Notes: generated by a model not told the origin, from the sequence alone. 64,000 bases of DNA from Cinclus cinclus (GCF_963662255.1 NC_085068.1:2976001-3040000); one strand, 5' to 3'. Positions 1 to 13,534 are shown, counted from the first letter of the stretch. Translations and numbers: made by a program.

Positions 1-123
1 GCATTTTCCCTGGAAGTGGCCAAGGCAAGGGTGGAGCAACTTGTTCTAGTGGAAGGGGTCCCTAGGGTGGAACTGGATGAGTTTTAAGGTCCGTCCCAGC
101 CAAACCATTCCATGATTCCATGA
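1..123 (+). mobile_element. CR1 3' end fragment
   Basis: Contains the CR1 terminal module: TGGCCAAGGC, GTGGAACTGGATGAG, then AAACCATTCCATGATTCCATGA. Its 5' part lies outside the window. Confidence 0.85.
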
Positions 124-426
124 GCTGCTGCACTTGTGCTGTTCTTCAGCACATCCTCCCCCAGGACCAGACTTGTCCACAGGAGTGAAAGGTGTGAACA
201 ATCCTTTAACAAATGGAACCTTTCAGCCTCTGTGACAGCACATGCAGCCCATAATAGTCTATTGCCAGCAAGAAAATGTAGTCAGTGGCTTCTTTCATTC
301 CACAAATCTCACCAAGGAGCAGCTGGACAAACTTTTTCAGCAAGCACTGAACTGGGCAGTGCATCCTTCTTCCCATGCACAGTGAATGTAGGAAAAAGCA
401 GTAGAATTCCCCTCATGGAAAAGAAT

Positions 427-605
427 CAGAATCATGGAATATCCTGAGCTGGAAGGGACCCACAGGGATCAGAGCCCAGCTCCTGGCCCTGCACGGACAC
501 ACCAACAATCCCACCCTGCACCTGAGAGCATTGTCCAAACACTCCTGGAGCTCTGCCCATTCCCTGGAGACTCTGGGCAGTGCCTGTCCAGCATCCAGTG
601 CCCAG
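427..605 (-). mobile_element. CR1 3' end fragment
   Basis: Reverse-complement CR1 tail (CAGAATCATGGAAT, then GAGCTGGAAGGGACCCACAG), followed by the segment with GCATTGTCCAAACACTCCTGG. The same subfamily appears at 17178 and, in the other orientation, at 60722. Confidence 0.8.
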
Positions 606-1343
606 CAAAAGGATTTTTTTGGCTGTTGCAGCCCATACTGAATAGTGCTGTGTCGAGCTGTGTGACTGAAGCCAAGTCTGCTCACGCTGGAGATTGACAG
701 TCAAGTCCCAGTCCCAGCCACTGCTGAGAAAGCAGCTCAGACAGGCAAAACTGCTGGGAAGGAAACTGGGATATATCACCAGGGATCTAAAGCTGAAGCT
801 CAGCACAGGCTCCCGAGGCCATCAAAGTGCTCAGGAAACAGCTCAGGCTGAGGCTGAACACCTGCAGGTGTAAAATCTCCAGCAGCCCTTGAGCACCTGG
901 CTCTGAACACCCACAGCTTAAACTGCTGTTCAGTGAGCCCTGGGCACTGATGTCGTTGGAGGGGCTCTAATTATTGCCACTACAAACATATTGTTACCTC
1001 ACTGAATCCTCAGAGCAGCAAGGAGAGCTCAGCCCCTACACGCAGGGGAGGCAGGGTTGGGGTGTTCTTTCTGTAGGAGGGAATGAAGGAGCTGTGTCCT
1101 CAGAATGTAGCTCGAGGCTTTTAAAAAGATGTTCTGCCAGATCTCTGGTGCCAGAGAGAAATTCAACTCAGTGAGGAACTGCCCCTCGTGATCCAGAGTT
1201 TCTTCAGAAAATGTGGGAAACTGGTTAAAACCTAGTTTTGGAAGGATAAGACAAATAAATACTGCCAGAGGAGGGTGGAAACTACAGCTGGTTAGGAAGG
1301 ATTTTGCTGCTTAGGCTTCTGAGAACAAGGTAATTGTGCTGTG

Positions 1344-1420
1344 CATGGAATCATGGAAGTGCTGAGGTTGGAAAAGACCTCTCAGATCATTGAGTCCAAC
1401 CATTAACCCAGAAGCACTGA
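1344..1420 (-). mobile_element. CR1 3' end fragment, short
   Basis: Only the terminal module is present: ATGGAATCATGG, GGTTGGAAAAGACCT, ATTGAGTCCAACC. Confidence 0.8.
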
Positions 1421-2140
1421 GAGAACAGAGGAACAAGGGATCACAAAACAAGATGAAACCATTGACAGCAGTACAGTCCTCTGTGCTGAAATGACATTTT
1501 AGTGTGGCACTTTGGGCACTTTGGAACAGAGAAGGCCAAAGGGTCTGGGAAAGAGGCAGGAAAAGTGCCGAGCAATTTGGGGAAGGTTGATGGGATATGA
1601 TGTCTCAATGTCACTTCTAACACAAGAATGGGAGAGCACCACACAAATGATGAGGTTGCAGGTTCAGAACACACCAAAGAGACAAAGAATTTGTCTCTTC
1701 CCACAAATGATGATTAGTCGTGGATCTGTCCTGTGCAGATGGTAGATATTTACAGGACTTTCAAAAAGGAATGAAAAAGCTCATGGAAGAACAGTCCATG
1801 GAAGGCCACGGAGAAAAACACACATTCCATGGTGAGAACAATCACAGGATCAACTCCATATATTTGTCCTGTTTTTTATCTTGATGCATCAGATCATTTT
1901 CCAAATGTCCTGACTAAACCCAACCCCACCTCAATAATGTTTTTCAACGTGCTGGACCCTCACAAATTGTATTTCTACCAGCTGAGACCACCATCATTCC
2001 AATGGCACTGAATGGGGACTGATAGCAGTGAAAGGGAACAGAAAAGCAGTGTCAGAAGAACACCTCAGCCTGCAGAGTGCAGGGCCCAAGGATGGGATTT
2101 TCTGCCCATAAGTGCAGTGGTTGAGAGGAAGTTACAAGAG

Positions 2141-2265
2141 AATAACTTTACATAAATTTATATAATTTTATATAACTGTATATATATATATATAAAATGT
2201 CTTTATATAAGTGTATGTGTGTGTATATATATACACACATGCACACGCATTTTTTATGTATATAT
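2141..2265. repeat. AT-rich and TA/TG dinucleotide tract
   Basis: A run of TATATA with GTGTGTGTATATATATACACAC. The GT..AC arms form a perfect palindrome around 2217-2238 that could extrude a hairpin. Confidence 0.8.
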
Positions 2266-2689
2266 GAGTACACAGAAAGCAAAGCAAAAGCTTTAGATCT
2301 GTGATTCAGGCACAAAAAACCCCCCTTTTCCACAAAACCAAACCTACAACAATGACAAAAAAACAAAACAAAACAAACAAACAACAAAACCCAAACACCA
2401 AAACAAAAAGAAAAAACTCCATCCCCCAAAAAACTCAAAAGGGCAAAAAAGGACAAAAGCTCTAAACCATCCCCCTGTGCTGATGGAGGGAGGCAGAACT
2501 CCTTCCCCAGGGAAGGTGGGAGGGGTGGGAGGAAGGTGTTTCTGAGGTCTGCTTTTACTTGTCATTATCTTGCTCTGATTTTGTTAGCAATACATTCAGT
2601 TGATATCTCTAATTCCAGCCTGTTTTTTCCATGAGGGTATTTGTTGAGAGATCTCTCCTGGCCCTTATCTCAACCCATGAATCCTCCAT

Positions 2690-3130
2690 CCTATTTTCTG
2701 TGCCCTTGTCTGTTGCCTGGAAAGGCTGACCTGGAACAGAGACTAGACAGAGCAAAAGCAATAAAATAGAATATAATAGAAATTTATTGAAAGGATACAC
2801 CTTGGGCAGTGCAAAGGGGTACACCCAAATCAAACCCAAGATGGATCCTGGTCACGAACTTTTACATTTTCATAAGTTTTGGTTCATCACATCTTGGGGT
2901 CAATTGTCCAACACAGCCCCAGGCTATGAAGTCTCAGCCCCCTGGCTTTTCCCTCTCCCTCGCTGTTGTTTTTGCTTTTTGGGTACCAGTTGTCCTTGAT
3001 TCTCCAGCTAGAAAGGAATTGTTTTGTCCAACTCCCCTGTGAAGAGAACTCACTAACACCTAAGATGAAGTTTCAGAGTTACACACTAAGCAGCAGAGAT
3101 TCTGAAAAGTATAAAAGCTAAAACCCTGCT
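2690..3130 (-). mobile_element. Endogenous retrovirus LTR, solo or partial
   Basis: On the minus strand it reads as U3 then R/U5. An AATAAA (minus strand, near 2785) is followed by an AT-rich stretch and TTGCTTTTGCTCTGTCTAG, which resembles the 3' end of a common passerine LTR as I recall it. No gag, pol or env frame adjoins it. The borders are uncertain. Confidence 0.55.
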
Positions 3131-4154
3131 GTGGAGGGCAGTGATGGAGAGGCTTTGGTGGGTGCCTGGAATGCAGCCAGGGTCAGCCTACCACACATTA
3201 TTTTAACTCTTTTTGTCCTTCCTGAGGAGAAGGTTCCCATTGCACCCAGCCACTCTTGTCATGGGGACACTGGGGGTGTTGGGGGTGTCTGCTCTGCTTA
3301 CCCAGTCCACAACTGCCAGTTCTGGAGGCAGAGCTTGTTGTTATTCACATGGTAAAATAATTTTAAACATCTCTTGTCAGCTTACTGTTTTGTGACTTCC
3401 GTGACATCATTATCATCCCCAGTAGACTCTTCTTATTAAAAAAAAATAAAAAAAAATAAAAAAAGGACATCTGTGTACATCTTCAGAAATGCTGAGAACT
3501 CAGAATCTGTTGTCACCTTCGGGGACCTTGACAAATGGTTTGTCATAAAATCAGTGGGTTGAATATGCACAACCTGGCGATGGGCTGTTGATGAACCCAT
3601 TACCAGGGCTTGGAGTAACTCTTAATTTGGGGGGAGCTGCCACTCCAAACTGTCAGGTTACACTTACATGGAGCAGATGTGCTGCATGTTGATTCATTCA
3701 TGTGCCCAGAGTGGAACATCTTTCTAAATAAAAGTGAAATGTAATTTTAGCCCAAGGTCATTATTAGTATTCCTTATTTTGTGTTATAAAAAGCCCATCA
3801 ACTGCATCTCAGTGATCCCAAAACCTGCTTTGGGATTGTCTAACCTAGTCCACACCTTACATTTCTTTGCCTTATTCCAGTTGTTAAATTTCTAAATTTC
3901 TTTCCTTCTGTTTCATGAGACGAAGCATTTTTTTTTTTTTTAGGGTTCATAGTACAGTGACCCCTCCCATTACAGTGGATTTTAATATTCTGACTGGATA
4001 TTCCTTTTTTCCCTGGCTTTTGGGGTTAATGGGCATCTTGGTGGATTTTTTTTCGACATGTCCTTACAAGGATTTCTGTACACTTTCAGTGTAACCTGAG
4101 GTTTGGACTGAGCAAACTTAAACCCAGGCATCTCCCTCATTCTCTGGGATGACA

Positions 4155-4332
4155 AGTTAGGGTTAAGGGTGAGGAGTAGAGTTAGGGCCAGTATTAGGGT
4201 TGTGCTTATGCCAAGTTCTGGGCTAATGCTTGGGTTAGTTCCATGCTTAGTGTTATGTTATGGTTATTTTTTCTGGTGACGGTCAACATTAGATTTAGTT
4301 TTAGTGTTTCTTTTCTGATAATGTTAGGGTTA
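4155..4332 (+). repeat. Degenerate telomere-like (TTAGGG-derived) sequence
   Basis: Scattered GTTAGGG, TTAGGGTT and GGGTTAG words (near 4155, 4180, 4193, 4232 and 4323) are separated by mutated hexamers. It looks like an old interstitial telomeric-type tract. Confidence 0.5.
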
Positions 4333-5264
4333 CAGAAATATCAGTGTTCTGCAGGTGCATTCAAGGTGATCTCCATGCACCTAACAGTTTTGGCAGCTGA
4401 AATCTGTATAAAGCTCTCTCTTTCTTATTCATGACTGGGGTCAGTTTTCACATTTAGCCAGGATTCCTGAATTTCTGTTTAATTTTTTTACCTTTAGGTG
4501 AGTCTTGCCTAGGTCTTCTCCAGCCTGATCACATTCAGAAGCTGCTGCATCACATTCACAGCCTTTTATGTTCCTTTCCAGCATTTGGGATCAACCCCTT
4601 TGCATTTCAACAAACACTTGGCACGGGGTTTGAACCTTCTGTTTACCCTGTGGAGTTCTGGCTGCCTTGGAATAAGGGGAGAGGCACCTTTCCCTTCCCC
4701 TCAGCAGTGGTGGGAACTTTGCTGCATCCCACCAGGGTACAGCTGCTCCCTCAGTGGGTTTGGGGTCCCTGCTATGGCACTTCCTTTTCTTCTCTCAGTT
4801 TCTGCAGTTGCCTTTTCCTTCCTGAGCAAACATTTCCTCTCCAGCCATGTCCTGGGTGCTCTGTGCAGCATCTCCAGCGGAGCAGCCCTTGCCACGGGCA
4901 ATGGAAAAGGAGTGGCAGGACAGGGCAGCATCCTCCCTACCCTGGGGATGAAGAAGGATGGTGGGAAAGAGCAGTCCGTGGCTGTGGCTGGCAAAGAGGA
5001 ACTGTGGCTCTTTGGGGTGGAGGAGCCATGCCTGGAGAGGTGACTCCCAGGACAGGCGATGCTGCTGGGAGCACGGCAAGCAAAAGCTGATGGCTGGGCT
5101 GGGACTGCAGGGGGTGATCTGTTCCCTGGGCATGGAGAAGGTCAGCAGCAGGTTTCTGCCAGAGCCAGGCAGGGCTTCCATCTCTGGGAAGAGAAGGGTG
5201 GTGAATTCACCCTGCATTGTTTGTACCCTCACACCAGCACGTCAAACCACGGAAGTGTGTTTAT

Positions 5265-5555
5265 CACAGAATCGTGGAATCTTTTAGGTTGGAAAACCTC
5301 TCAAACCATCAAGTCCAACCATCAACCAGTACCACTGTCATGTTTACCCTAACCCATGTCCACAGGTGCCACATCCACATGTTTTATAAACACTTCCAGG
5401 GACGGTGACTCCACCACTGTGCTGTGCAGCCTGTGCCAGTGCCTGACCAGCTGCTCTGTGAAGAAATTTTCCCAATACCCAGCCTAAACCTCCCCTGGCA
5501 CAGCTTGAGGCTGTTTCCTCTCATCCCCCTTGTTCCCTGGAAGCAGAGCCTGTCA
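5265..5555 (-). mobile_element. CR1 3' UTR fragment
   Basis: Reverse CR1: CACAGAATCGTGGAATC at the tail, then TCAAGTCCAACCATCAACC, GGGACGGTGACTCCACCAC and CTTGAGGCTGTTTCCTC. The same modules recur at 12806, 27450 and 32809. Confidence 0.9.
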
Positions 5556-7607
5556 GGAAGTTGTGGAGTTATTATTTAATAAACCATTAAACATCTTCTT
5601 ATCTGGGTCCAGGGTAAAGGTTTCCTATCACAAAGCACATGAATGCCAATCAACCCCTGAAATGTTATTTTAGCCCATTTTTAACAACATTCCCCAGACA
5701 GCCCTGTGGTTGTGCCAGAAAGGTGTCCTGTGACCTTGTTCAGAGCTTTCCAGATGCTGCCTTGAGCTCTGGATTAATAATTACCCATTCCCCCTTTAAT
5801 ACGAGTTGATTTTCCTGCTTCTGTTCAACGCAACTGTAGCATTCAGGAGAGGAACTCGATCCATGTGGGCCCCTTCAACTCAGGATATTCCACAAATCTG
5901 TGATTCCATAAATGGGTGCTCACACCTGACTCTCCCCCTGCAAGCTCAGCTGCCCCAGAATTCCTTTGGAGACCCTCTGGCATTCAATAATATTTAGCAA
6001 TGGATCATATAGAAGGTGTTTAATGATTAATGGTATTTGGAAAAATATCATATACCCTGAGAAGTTTCACGCTTTCTCTATTCCCATGCCAGCAAGTGAA
6101 GATTTGCAGAGTGAGGTAGTTTTATGAAACCAACTGATAAAACTGGAAAAAAGAAGAGAAACACTTTGGAAATTCACCATCTTCTTTAAGTCTTAACCAG
6201 AAACTGCAAAGTTCTTGCCAAGTTCTGGCTGAAAATAGCTGTGCTGAATTTCACTTAATTTTTTAAATCGGTTTGGAGTTAAAGGATGGTTGGTGAAAAT
6301 GTGGAGTGTAGTAATTATTGTGGAGCAAAAGATATTGCTGGAGCCATGAGCAAATAGTGGGAACCCAGAGCTGGTCTCTGAATTAGGTCCAGGTTGACCC
6401 TGGGGATCCATTGCCCATCAGCAGCTCTAGCCCACACTTCTGTTCACTTCCATCCCAAGGGCATTTTCCATGCTCTGAAAGGAGCATCTCTGTTGCATCT
6501 ATCCTGGGCTCCAGAAGATTTTCTGGAGCTTGGAGAAGCTCTGGGAGTTCTACCAGATGCTTCACTGCCTGTGAACCCCTGAACAAACTCCCTTCCCACA
6601 CATTAATTATAGGTTTTGCTGAAGAAAGTCTGAGGAAAGACAGAAACAAATGGGAAGAGATATTTAGACATTTTAACAATCTTTTCCTGTGCCTAATGGA
6701 AGAGGGTTAAATGTTGAATTCCATAACTCTTCAAAACCTTTGGGTAAGTACCGACTGAGGCAGTTACAAGTTGCTGCATTAACTGTGAAATTGTCCAGTC
6801 CCTGCTGAAAAAGCCTGACTTTGCTAGGGCTGGAAATTCCCAGGACGATGCTTCTTTGGTAATGTGCAGGTGATTGAAATGCCTCTGGATAATGACACCC
6901 TGTGACCAGGCAGGTTTTTATCTGTGGGATCCACACAGAGAACAGTCACCCCAGGTGGATATGAGGTTGCAGATGGGCAGTCAGGAAGTCAGATTAATAA
7001 AGCAAGTACATTTTACAGCTGTTAAAAATTAACAATGCTGTGCTCAGGATGTCCTGGACATTCCCTGTGTGTGTCTGCGCTGTCTAAGGAATATTTGCAC
7101 CTCTGTTTGAAGTCCAAAATTTGGGGATTGAGTATGATAGAGTTTTCCTTGCTGTGGCAGCCCATAAGCTCACAAACCCCTAGACTAGGATATCTCTGAT
7201 CAAAGCCCTTTGGCTTATACATACTCCACTCCCATCAGCCTTTTTGTTTCCCTTCTGCATTTCATAAACATGGAAACACATCCCAAAATCCTTGGTGTGC
7301 AAGTGCTGCTCTGCCATGATCACCACATTTTTATCCTATGGACCTTGGATACATGGATATGTATTCCCTGTTTGGAAAATCAGATGGACACCAAGCCGAG
7401 GATGTCCTGGGAATGCAGAGGCATTCCTGGAGAATAACCTGGCTTAGCAGGACCTGCCTTTAACTTGCTGTGTCATGCACCTCTTCATCACCTTTCCTTG
7501 CCTGCTGCAGGAGATGGGAAGTGAGGCAGCAGTCCCTACAGGAAGGGACTTTCGGGCTTCACAGAGCTAAGGAAGGTCCAGGAAAAGAGGTGTCAATCGA
7601 TAACCTC

Positions 7608-7680
7608 ATGGAATCATCAAATGGTTCAGGTTGGGAGGGACCTTAAAGATCAGCAGGTGGGGTTTGCTCACTGCTGCATT
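7608..7680 (-). mobile_element. CR1 3' end fragment, left arm of an inverted pair
   Basis: The reverse tail CATGGAATCATC leads into GGTTGGGAGGGACCTTAAAG. It faces the plus-strand copy that starts about 30 bp to the right. Confidence 0.75.
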
Positions 7681-7712
7681 GGCCAGAAAGGCAGGAGCAA
7701 GAAAGGATTTAT

Positions 7713-7859
7713 GGCTGGAAGTGGCCAAGGCCAGGCTGGATGGGGCTTGGAGCAGCCTGGGATAGTGGGAGGTGTCCCTGCCCATGGCAGGGAGAGGGAC
7801 TGGATGAGCTTTAAGGTGCTTCCAACCCAAACCAGTCTATAATTCTGATATGATTCTAA
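7713..7859 (+). mobile_element. CR1 3' end fragment, right arm of an inverted pair
   Basis: Forward CR1 with AAGTGGCCAAGGCCAGGCTG, GGAGGTGTCCCTGCCCATGG and the end CCAACCCAAACCAGTCTATA. Confidence 0.85.
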
Positions 7860-9070
7860 AGCACGTGTGAAATTTCATCTTAGCAACAAATTTCTCAGAG
7901 TGCCTAAGCAAGATCTGGAGGAACTGTCTGGGAACACACTCTTATTTCTGTTTAATAGCTTTGCAAACCTTCCCCCTCATAGGGGCAGGGTGGGAAATGC
8001 CAGGCTGGGTATCTGGAGGTGAGGGCCCAAAACACCACCGTGCTCTCAGTCCAGATTGATTCAAATGTAAGAAATCCACTCATTTGTAAGAAATTCACTC
8101 ATTTTCTTAATGACATCCTGGCAGTGATGGGCATGCTGTTACCATGGGTTTGGGGTAAGAAAAGACCACATTTCCAGCATGTTTTACTTCCTTGTCTTGC
8201 TGAGTGGCTCACACATTTGGACTGGACTGGATGCATAGCTGAGCATTAATTTTTGTTCAAAAGTAGCAAAACCTAACAAATTCCCAAGAAGCACAAAAAT
8301 TTTTTTTTAGAACCCCTTTGAAGAGAGCCTGAGGAGCACTTTGCCTTTTTTGTTGCTGGTGGTTTTGTGGGTGTATTTATTTATTCATTTCAAGAAAAGG
8401 GCAGAAATAGACATTCAAATTCCCTTCTGTAACTCTGGGTTTACTGATGTAAAAATCCACCTCTCCCAGGAGATGGCAGAAGAGCTCCGATGATGGCCAA
8501 GGACAGTCACTGCTGAGTGACGGACGTTTAAACACCGGGAAAAATCTGGGAGCTGTTGAGCCCCGATCCAAATGATCAAAATCTTACAGATTTACAGCCA
8601 AGGCCTTTCCTGCTGTCTGTAAATTCTCCTGCTCTGCACACAGTGATGTGTCAGGGCCGGGTTTCATGTCACAGGTCCCTGTGGCTGAAGCAAAGGGAAA
8701 ATGATCTGGGAGCAGAGAACGGTGGAAAGGGCTGTGCCAGCTGTTGGGAAGATGTTGGGGCAGGAGTGATGGGATGACAGTGTCAGGTTTGAAGTTAGGA
8801 CTGGGACTGGAGGATTGAATTCCTCAAAATGAGATCACCATAATCACATTTTGTAAGTCTGTGGGTGGGAGAGGATGGAAACTGGGACTGAGGGAGCTCC
8901 TGCACCTGGCTGTGTGTGGGGTGGGGCTGTGGAACAGAGAACAGAGATTTTAGGTGGCAGCACTGGCACACTGTGCTGGACTGGCTGAGAGCAAGCTGGA
9001 GCTGCTCGAGCTCAGGAGTGACACCTGGAATGGGATGTGGAGGTGCCTTGCAGGCATCAGGCTGCCCGGT

Positions 9071-9310
9071 CACAGAATCCCAGACTGGTTTGGGTTGGAG
9101 GCACCTTAAAGCTCATCCCATTCCACCCCTGCCATGGGCAGGGACACCTTCCACTGTCCCAGGTTGCCTCAAGCCCTGTCCAGCCTGGCCTTGGACAATT
9201 CCAGGGTTGTGGCATCCACATCTTCTCTGGGCACCCTGTGCCAGGGCTTTCCCTCCCTCACAGGGAAGAATTCCTTCCCCAAAGCCCCGTCTAAACCTGC
9301 CCTGTCATCC
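9071..9310 (-). mobile_element. CR1 3' end fragment
   Basis: Reverse CR1: CACAGAATCCCAGACTGG, TGCCATGGGCAGGGACACC, TCTCTGGGCACCCTGTGCC, and an upstream segment ending near CTAAACCTGCCCTGT. Confidence 0.9.
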
Positions 9311-12300
9311 ACCAAGGAACTGTGGCAGCCCATCCTGCCCAGCCTGTGAAGCTGGGGGCCAGTTGGCCAACAACCCAAAGGTGTTTTAGATGGCCAGCTC
9401 CAAGGGCAGGGACATCCTCCTTTTCTGGGGTGTTTTTCTGCAGCTTTTCTGCTGCAAGAGACTCGTTGAACCCCCCCAGTGTCCTCAGCCAGCTGTCCCA
9501 GCTCATGCTCACATGCACTCTGCAACTTAAGGGCTGTTTTCCAGCAAGATGCTCTTGATCTCCCAGCCTGAACAGTCTTTAGCTCCATGAATATTTAACT
9601 ACTTCGTAGGAAGCTGAATAACTTTAAGAGGCAGAGAGGAAAAGGCTCATGGTAAGAGGTCTTAGATCTGCTGTTCAAAGGGTTTTGTGCAGGGGAGCAA
9701 AGGCTGAATCTGAACAACTTCATTGTCTTCTGCAGTTTCCTAAGTGAGTTCATACTAATATTACAGGTCTTACAGGTATTTCAGATGTCCCCAACAAAAA
9801 TAAGGAACCTAAATACCAAGGGCATGTTTTAGACAAATGCAGAACTCACCAGGCACCAGTGACCTTAACCCTGCCCTCCAATGAGGCTGGGATGGAGGAA
9901 GAGCCAACCCAGCCTTCTTCACCCCAAACATAAAATCTGCGCTCCCAGAAGTTGCTCTATGGCTTTTTTTTTTTTTTTTTGGTTTGTTAAAAAAAGTCAA
10001 AGTTTAACCAGGTTACCTTATCTACTGCATTATTTTTCAAAAGAATGTTTATTTTGTTTTATCCCTGAGGTCTTTGCACACCTTACTCTTCTTGCAGTCT
10101 AAATTTAATGAATTCAAGAGTTTTTCTGAACATCAGAGGCAAAAGGCACATACTGAATGATACAAAAATCTTCTTTTCTTTCAAGGTATATAAACAGCTG
10201 CCCTTTCATTTTAACAAAGACCTTCCATCTCATTTGTCATAGGGAAGTATTACACCACTGCAAATAAAGATCATGTGTGGAAAAAAATCTCACTTGCCAG
10301 ATCAAGAATCTAAACTATGTAACTGTTTCCAGGATTACCGTGGAAACCAAATTACTACTAAAAGGACATGAATCTTTCTCTGACCCTGAAATGCTGTAGT
10401 GAAGGATTTTTGTTGTTACCCATTAGCTCTGCCCAGGAATTTCTTCAAGCATTTAGGAATTCAACATTAATTGCCTGTGAGGGTGAATAAGCCATGAAGT
10501 TACCTCCACAAACCCTCTCCCAGATCAAAGCAACACCCAAAACTAAGAGAAGAAAGAGATTTTTGGTATTTTTGAAGCTGCAATTTGCATTATTCAGGTG
10601 CAATTGAGTGTGGCTTTTGCATGGGAATATTGCTGCCAGAACATGATTGGCATCCATAGGCACCATATCCAGAGTTTAACAGTGACTGGATCGATCTCTG
10701 CTGAAAAAGTTCTTAAGTTTAAAGAAATTTAAAATACAATTGCGTTCATCTGTCTGTGCATCCCCACTGAGAAACAATCAACTAAAGACCTCAATAAAGA
10801 CAATCTTTGAGTGGGGAAGGACAACTAAGATATAAACTGCTTGATATATAAAAAAATGACAGGTTTTTCTTAGAAGTGAAAAACCCCTTTTCGTATAATA
10901 CTTGTAGAGCTTTCAAAAACATGTTTTGATTAATTTTCACTATTTTTTTCCTGGCTGCTGTCCAAGTTAGGGGAGACTTTCACTGGAAACAGCTCGATGG
11001 GGAGCAGAAAGGTGTGTTCAAAAACCAGAATCAAAGTATTTTGTCAGATCTTTCCCCCTTAAGCCCAGCTCTGTCTCTTGCTGCCACCAGTCACTTGGGT
11101 TTTCTGCTTAGAAAAATAAGTTTCAAGATTTAATTTGGAGATTCCTTTTTTAAAAAAAATTATTTAACTTAAAATTCTTCCTGTTTTCTTGAAACATGAG
11201 GTCAAAGCCGTGTCCAGTGGGGGGTGTGCCAAAGGATTCTCTGAGGCTTCATGTAATTGCTCTGGAGTGGAAAAGTGTCCTCCCTTCTGCAGGAGATAAA
11301 ATGTGCACTTGGAGGAGCCTGAGCTCAGCTGATGATGCTGCGGAAGAGGAAAAAAATAGAGCAAAGGTCAGAAAAAAGTGGGACAGGACAATTGGCAGCT
11401 GGAATGGCAGAAGCTGGTTCTGTCTTTGGCAGGAATCAGTCTCTGCTGGAGCTGAGGTTAATGACCTTCTCACCCCAGCAGGAATCTGGGCTACAACCTG
11501 TCCGGGGTCTGAGGGAAACGCCTGGACAAGCAGCTCATTGATCTCACTGTGTTAAAAACCCCCTCGTTTTGTCATCATGCAGAATCCTTAATTCCTATCT
11601 CACTTCTGCTTTGTTTTGTTTTGTTTCTGGGAATGACTAAATATATGTGTCGTAATTAATTAGGAATTAGTTATCGTGAAAGGTGAAAATTGTTCCAGTG
11701 TCTGTGTGTCTGGGCATGTGTGCACACTAAGTTGGCCACAGTGGTCCCCACTCTGAATAGAAACTCTTCTTCGGGTGATCAAAATCCCAGGAAATTTATA
11801 CTTATCATCACCACTACCATGAAAGTGATTTTCAGGAATTTCATACTTGATTTAATGGAGTAAATCAATTTATATTTGGGGATTCAAAATACAAATACAC
11901 CTGTATAGACACACACCATGTGGTTCACTGGATTATCCATTGATTATTCTTTGGTTATTGAAAGAAGGAATATTTTTATTGGGCAACTCTCAAATAAATG
12001 AAAAAATGACACAAAAATTGTGAGTTGTTTCTTGTACCATACACATGTGTACAATTATAGGTGTTTGTCACAGGTGGAGTGGTTGTGGGTGGATCAGCAG
12101 GGAGAAATTGATGTGAAAACTCTCAAACTGTCCAGGACTAAATGAGATCCAACCCCCTGTGCAATCCAGTGAAACTGAAAATGGGGTAAGAAAAAATAAT
12201 TTCAGCTTCCTGAAATAGCAGAGAGAAGCTCCAGACTCACTTTGTGGTCAGACAAGTGAAAGCAGAATTATTTGTCCTACCTGTCCCACAAACATTGAAA

Positions 12301-12805
12301 ATTACTTTGTTAAAGGGAAAAACTAATCTATATTTAATTTTCAGTGGGACCACTTAAAATTAAATGGTGTTGAAAACACGACATTTTGTTCTTGCTCTGT
12401 CTTTGAGAAAATGAGATTTTTAGCTCCACTGTGGATTTTTCATTATTTCACATCAAAATCTTGCAAAACATAAACAGTTCCTCTTTATGCCCTTATGGGA
12501 TGATGTGTCTGCTTTTCAACCGACCTTTGCCAAAAGCATCCTCGCACCTGCTGGGAGCAAAACAAATGAACAGAAACCTTTCTGCAGTTGGTGGTCACTT
12601 CTCATCAATGAGGGGAACATGAAGAAAACATTTCCAGGCATGTCCTGCAGTATCCTCTGAAATAACGACCCACCAAACTCAAATGGCAGCTTAGGCCTGC
12701 CATGATCTGGGTTTTGGAATCCTTTCCTTATGGATGTCACTCATCTTCTTCATCAGTCATGTGCTGCCAGTAAAGACCTCGCCCTCCACATTTCCAGCCT
12801 AAATA

Positions 12806-13290
12806 GGATCAAAGAATCTCTGGGGTTGGAAAAGATCTCCAAGATCATCAAGTCCAATCATTGGCTCAGCAGTGACAGGTCCACCCTTGACCCATGTCCC
12901 CAAGTGCCACACTCACATTTTCGGGTCCTTTCAGGGACGGTGACCCCACTGCTGCCCTGGGCAGCTGTGCCAGTGTCATACCAACCCCTCCTGGCAAGAA
13001 GCTTTCCCTAATGTCCAACCTAAACTTCCTCTGGCACAGCTTGAGGCTGTTTCCCTTTGTCCTGTCCCTGCTCCCTGGAGCAGATCCCAAATCCCCCCTC
13101 CTGTCAGGGAGTTGTGCAGAGCCACAAGGGCCCCCCTGAGCCTCCTTTACTCCAGGCTGAGCCCCTTTCCCAGCTCCCTCAGCTGCTCCTGTTGCTCCAG
13201 TCCCTTCCCCAGCTCTGTTCCCTTCTCTGGACATGCTCCATGTCTTTCTTGTCCTGAGGACCCTGGAACTCTTCATGGTTTGAGATGCAG
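12806..13290 (-). mobile_element. CR1 3' UTR fragment, long
   Basis: Reverse CR1 from the tail (GGATCAAAGAATCTCTGG) through GGGACGGTGACCCCACTGC, GGAGTTGTGCAGAGCCACA and TTCTCTGGACATGCTCC. It ends in less recognisable DNA near 13290. Confidence 0.88.
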
Positions 13291-13534
13291 CCACATCCCA
13301 GCTCTCTGGTGGAAAGCTGCCCAACCTCAGCTGCTGATCCCTCCCAGACCCTGGACAGCACAGACATGGAGCTGTTGCTTCTTTTTAGACCCCTGAGTGC
13401 CCTGAGAGCCTCCATCCAGCCGTTCATGGTGCAAGAGGACATGGAGAGGTGAGATGCTGACTCTGCATCACTGCCCAGCACACCCTGACTGCAGATCTGT
13501 GTCTTTTTTTGCAGCAGAGAATCCTCAGTTGGGG

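Larger units (their letters stand above)
124..12805. other. Intergenic DNA, no gene recognised
   Basis: Apart from the CR1, LTR, telomere-like and simple repeats listed singly, I see no supported exon. Open frames up to about 157 codons, such as 4585-5043 and 8916-9389, overlap frames on the opposite strand or CR1, lack a homologous look and are not flanked by matched splice sites. 9964-9980 is a 17-T run. 9981-12805 is AT-rich and appears unique, without recognisable content. Confidence 0.6.
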
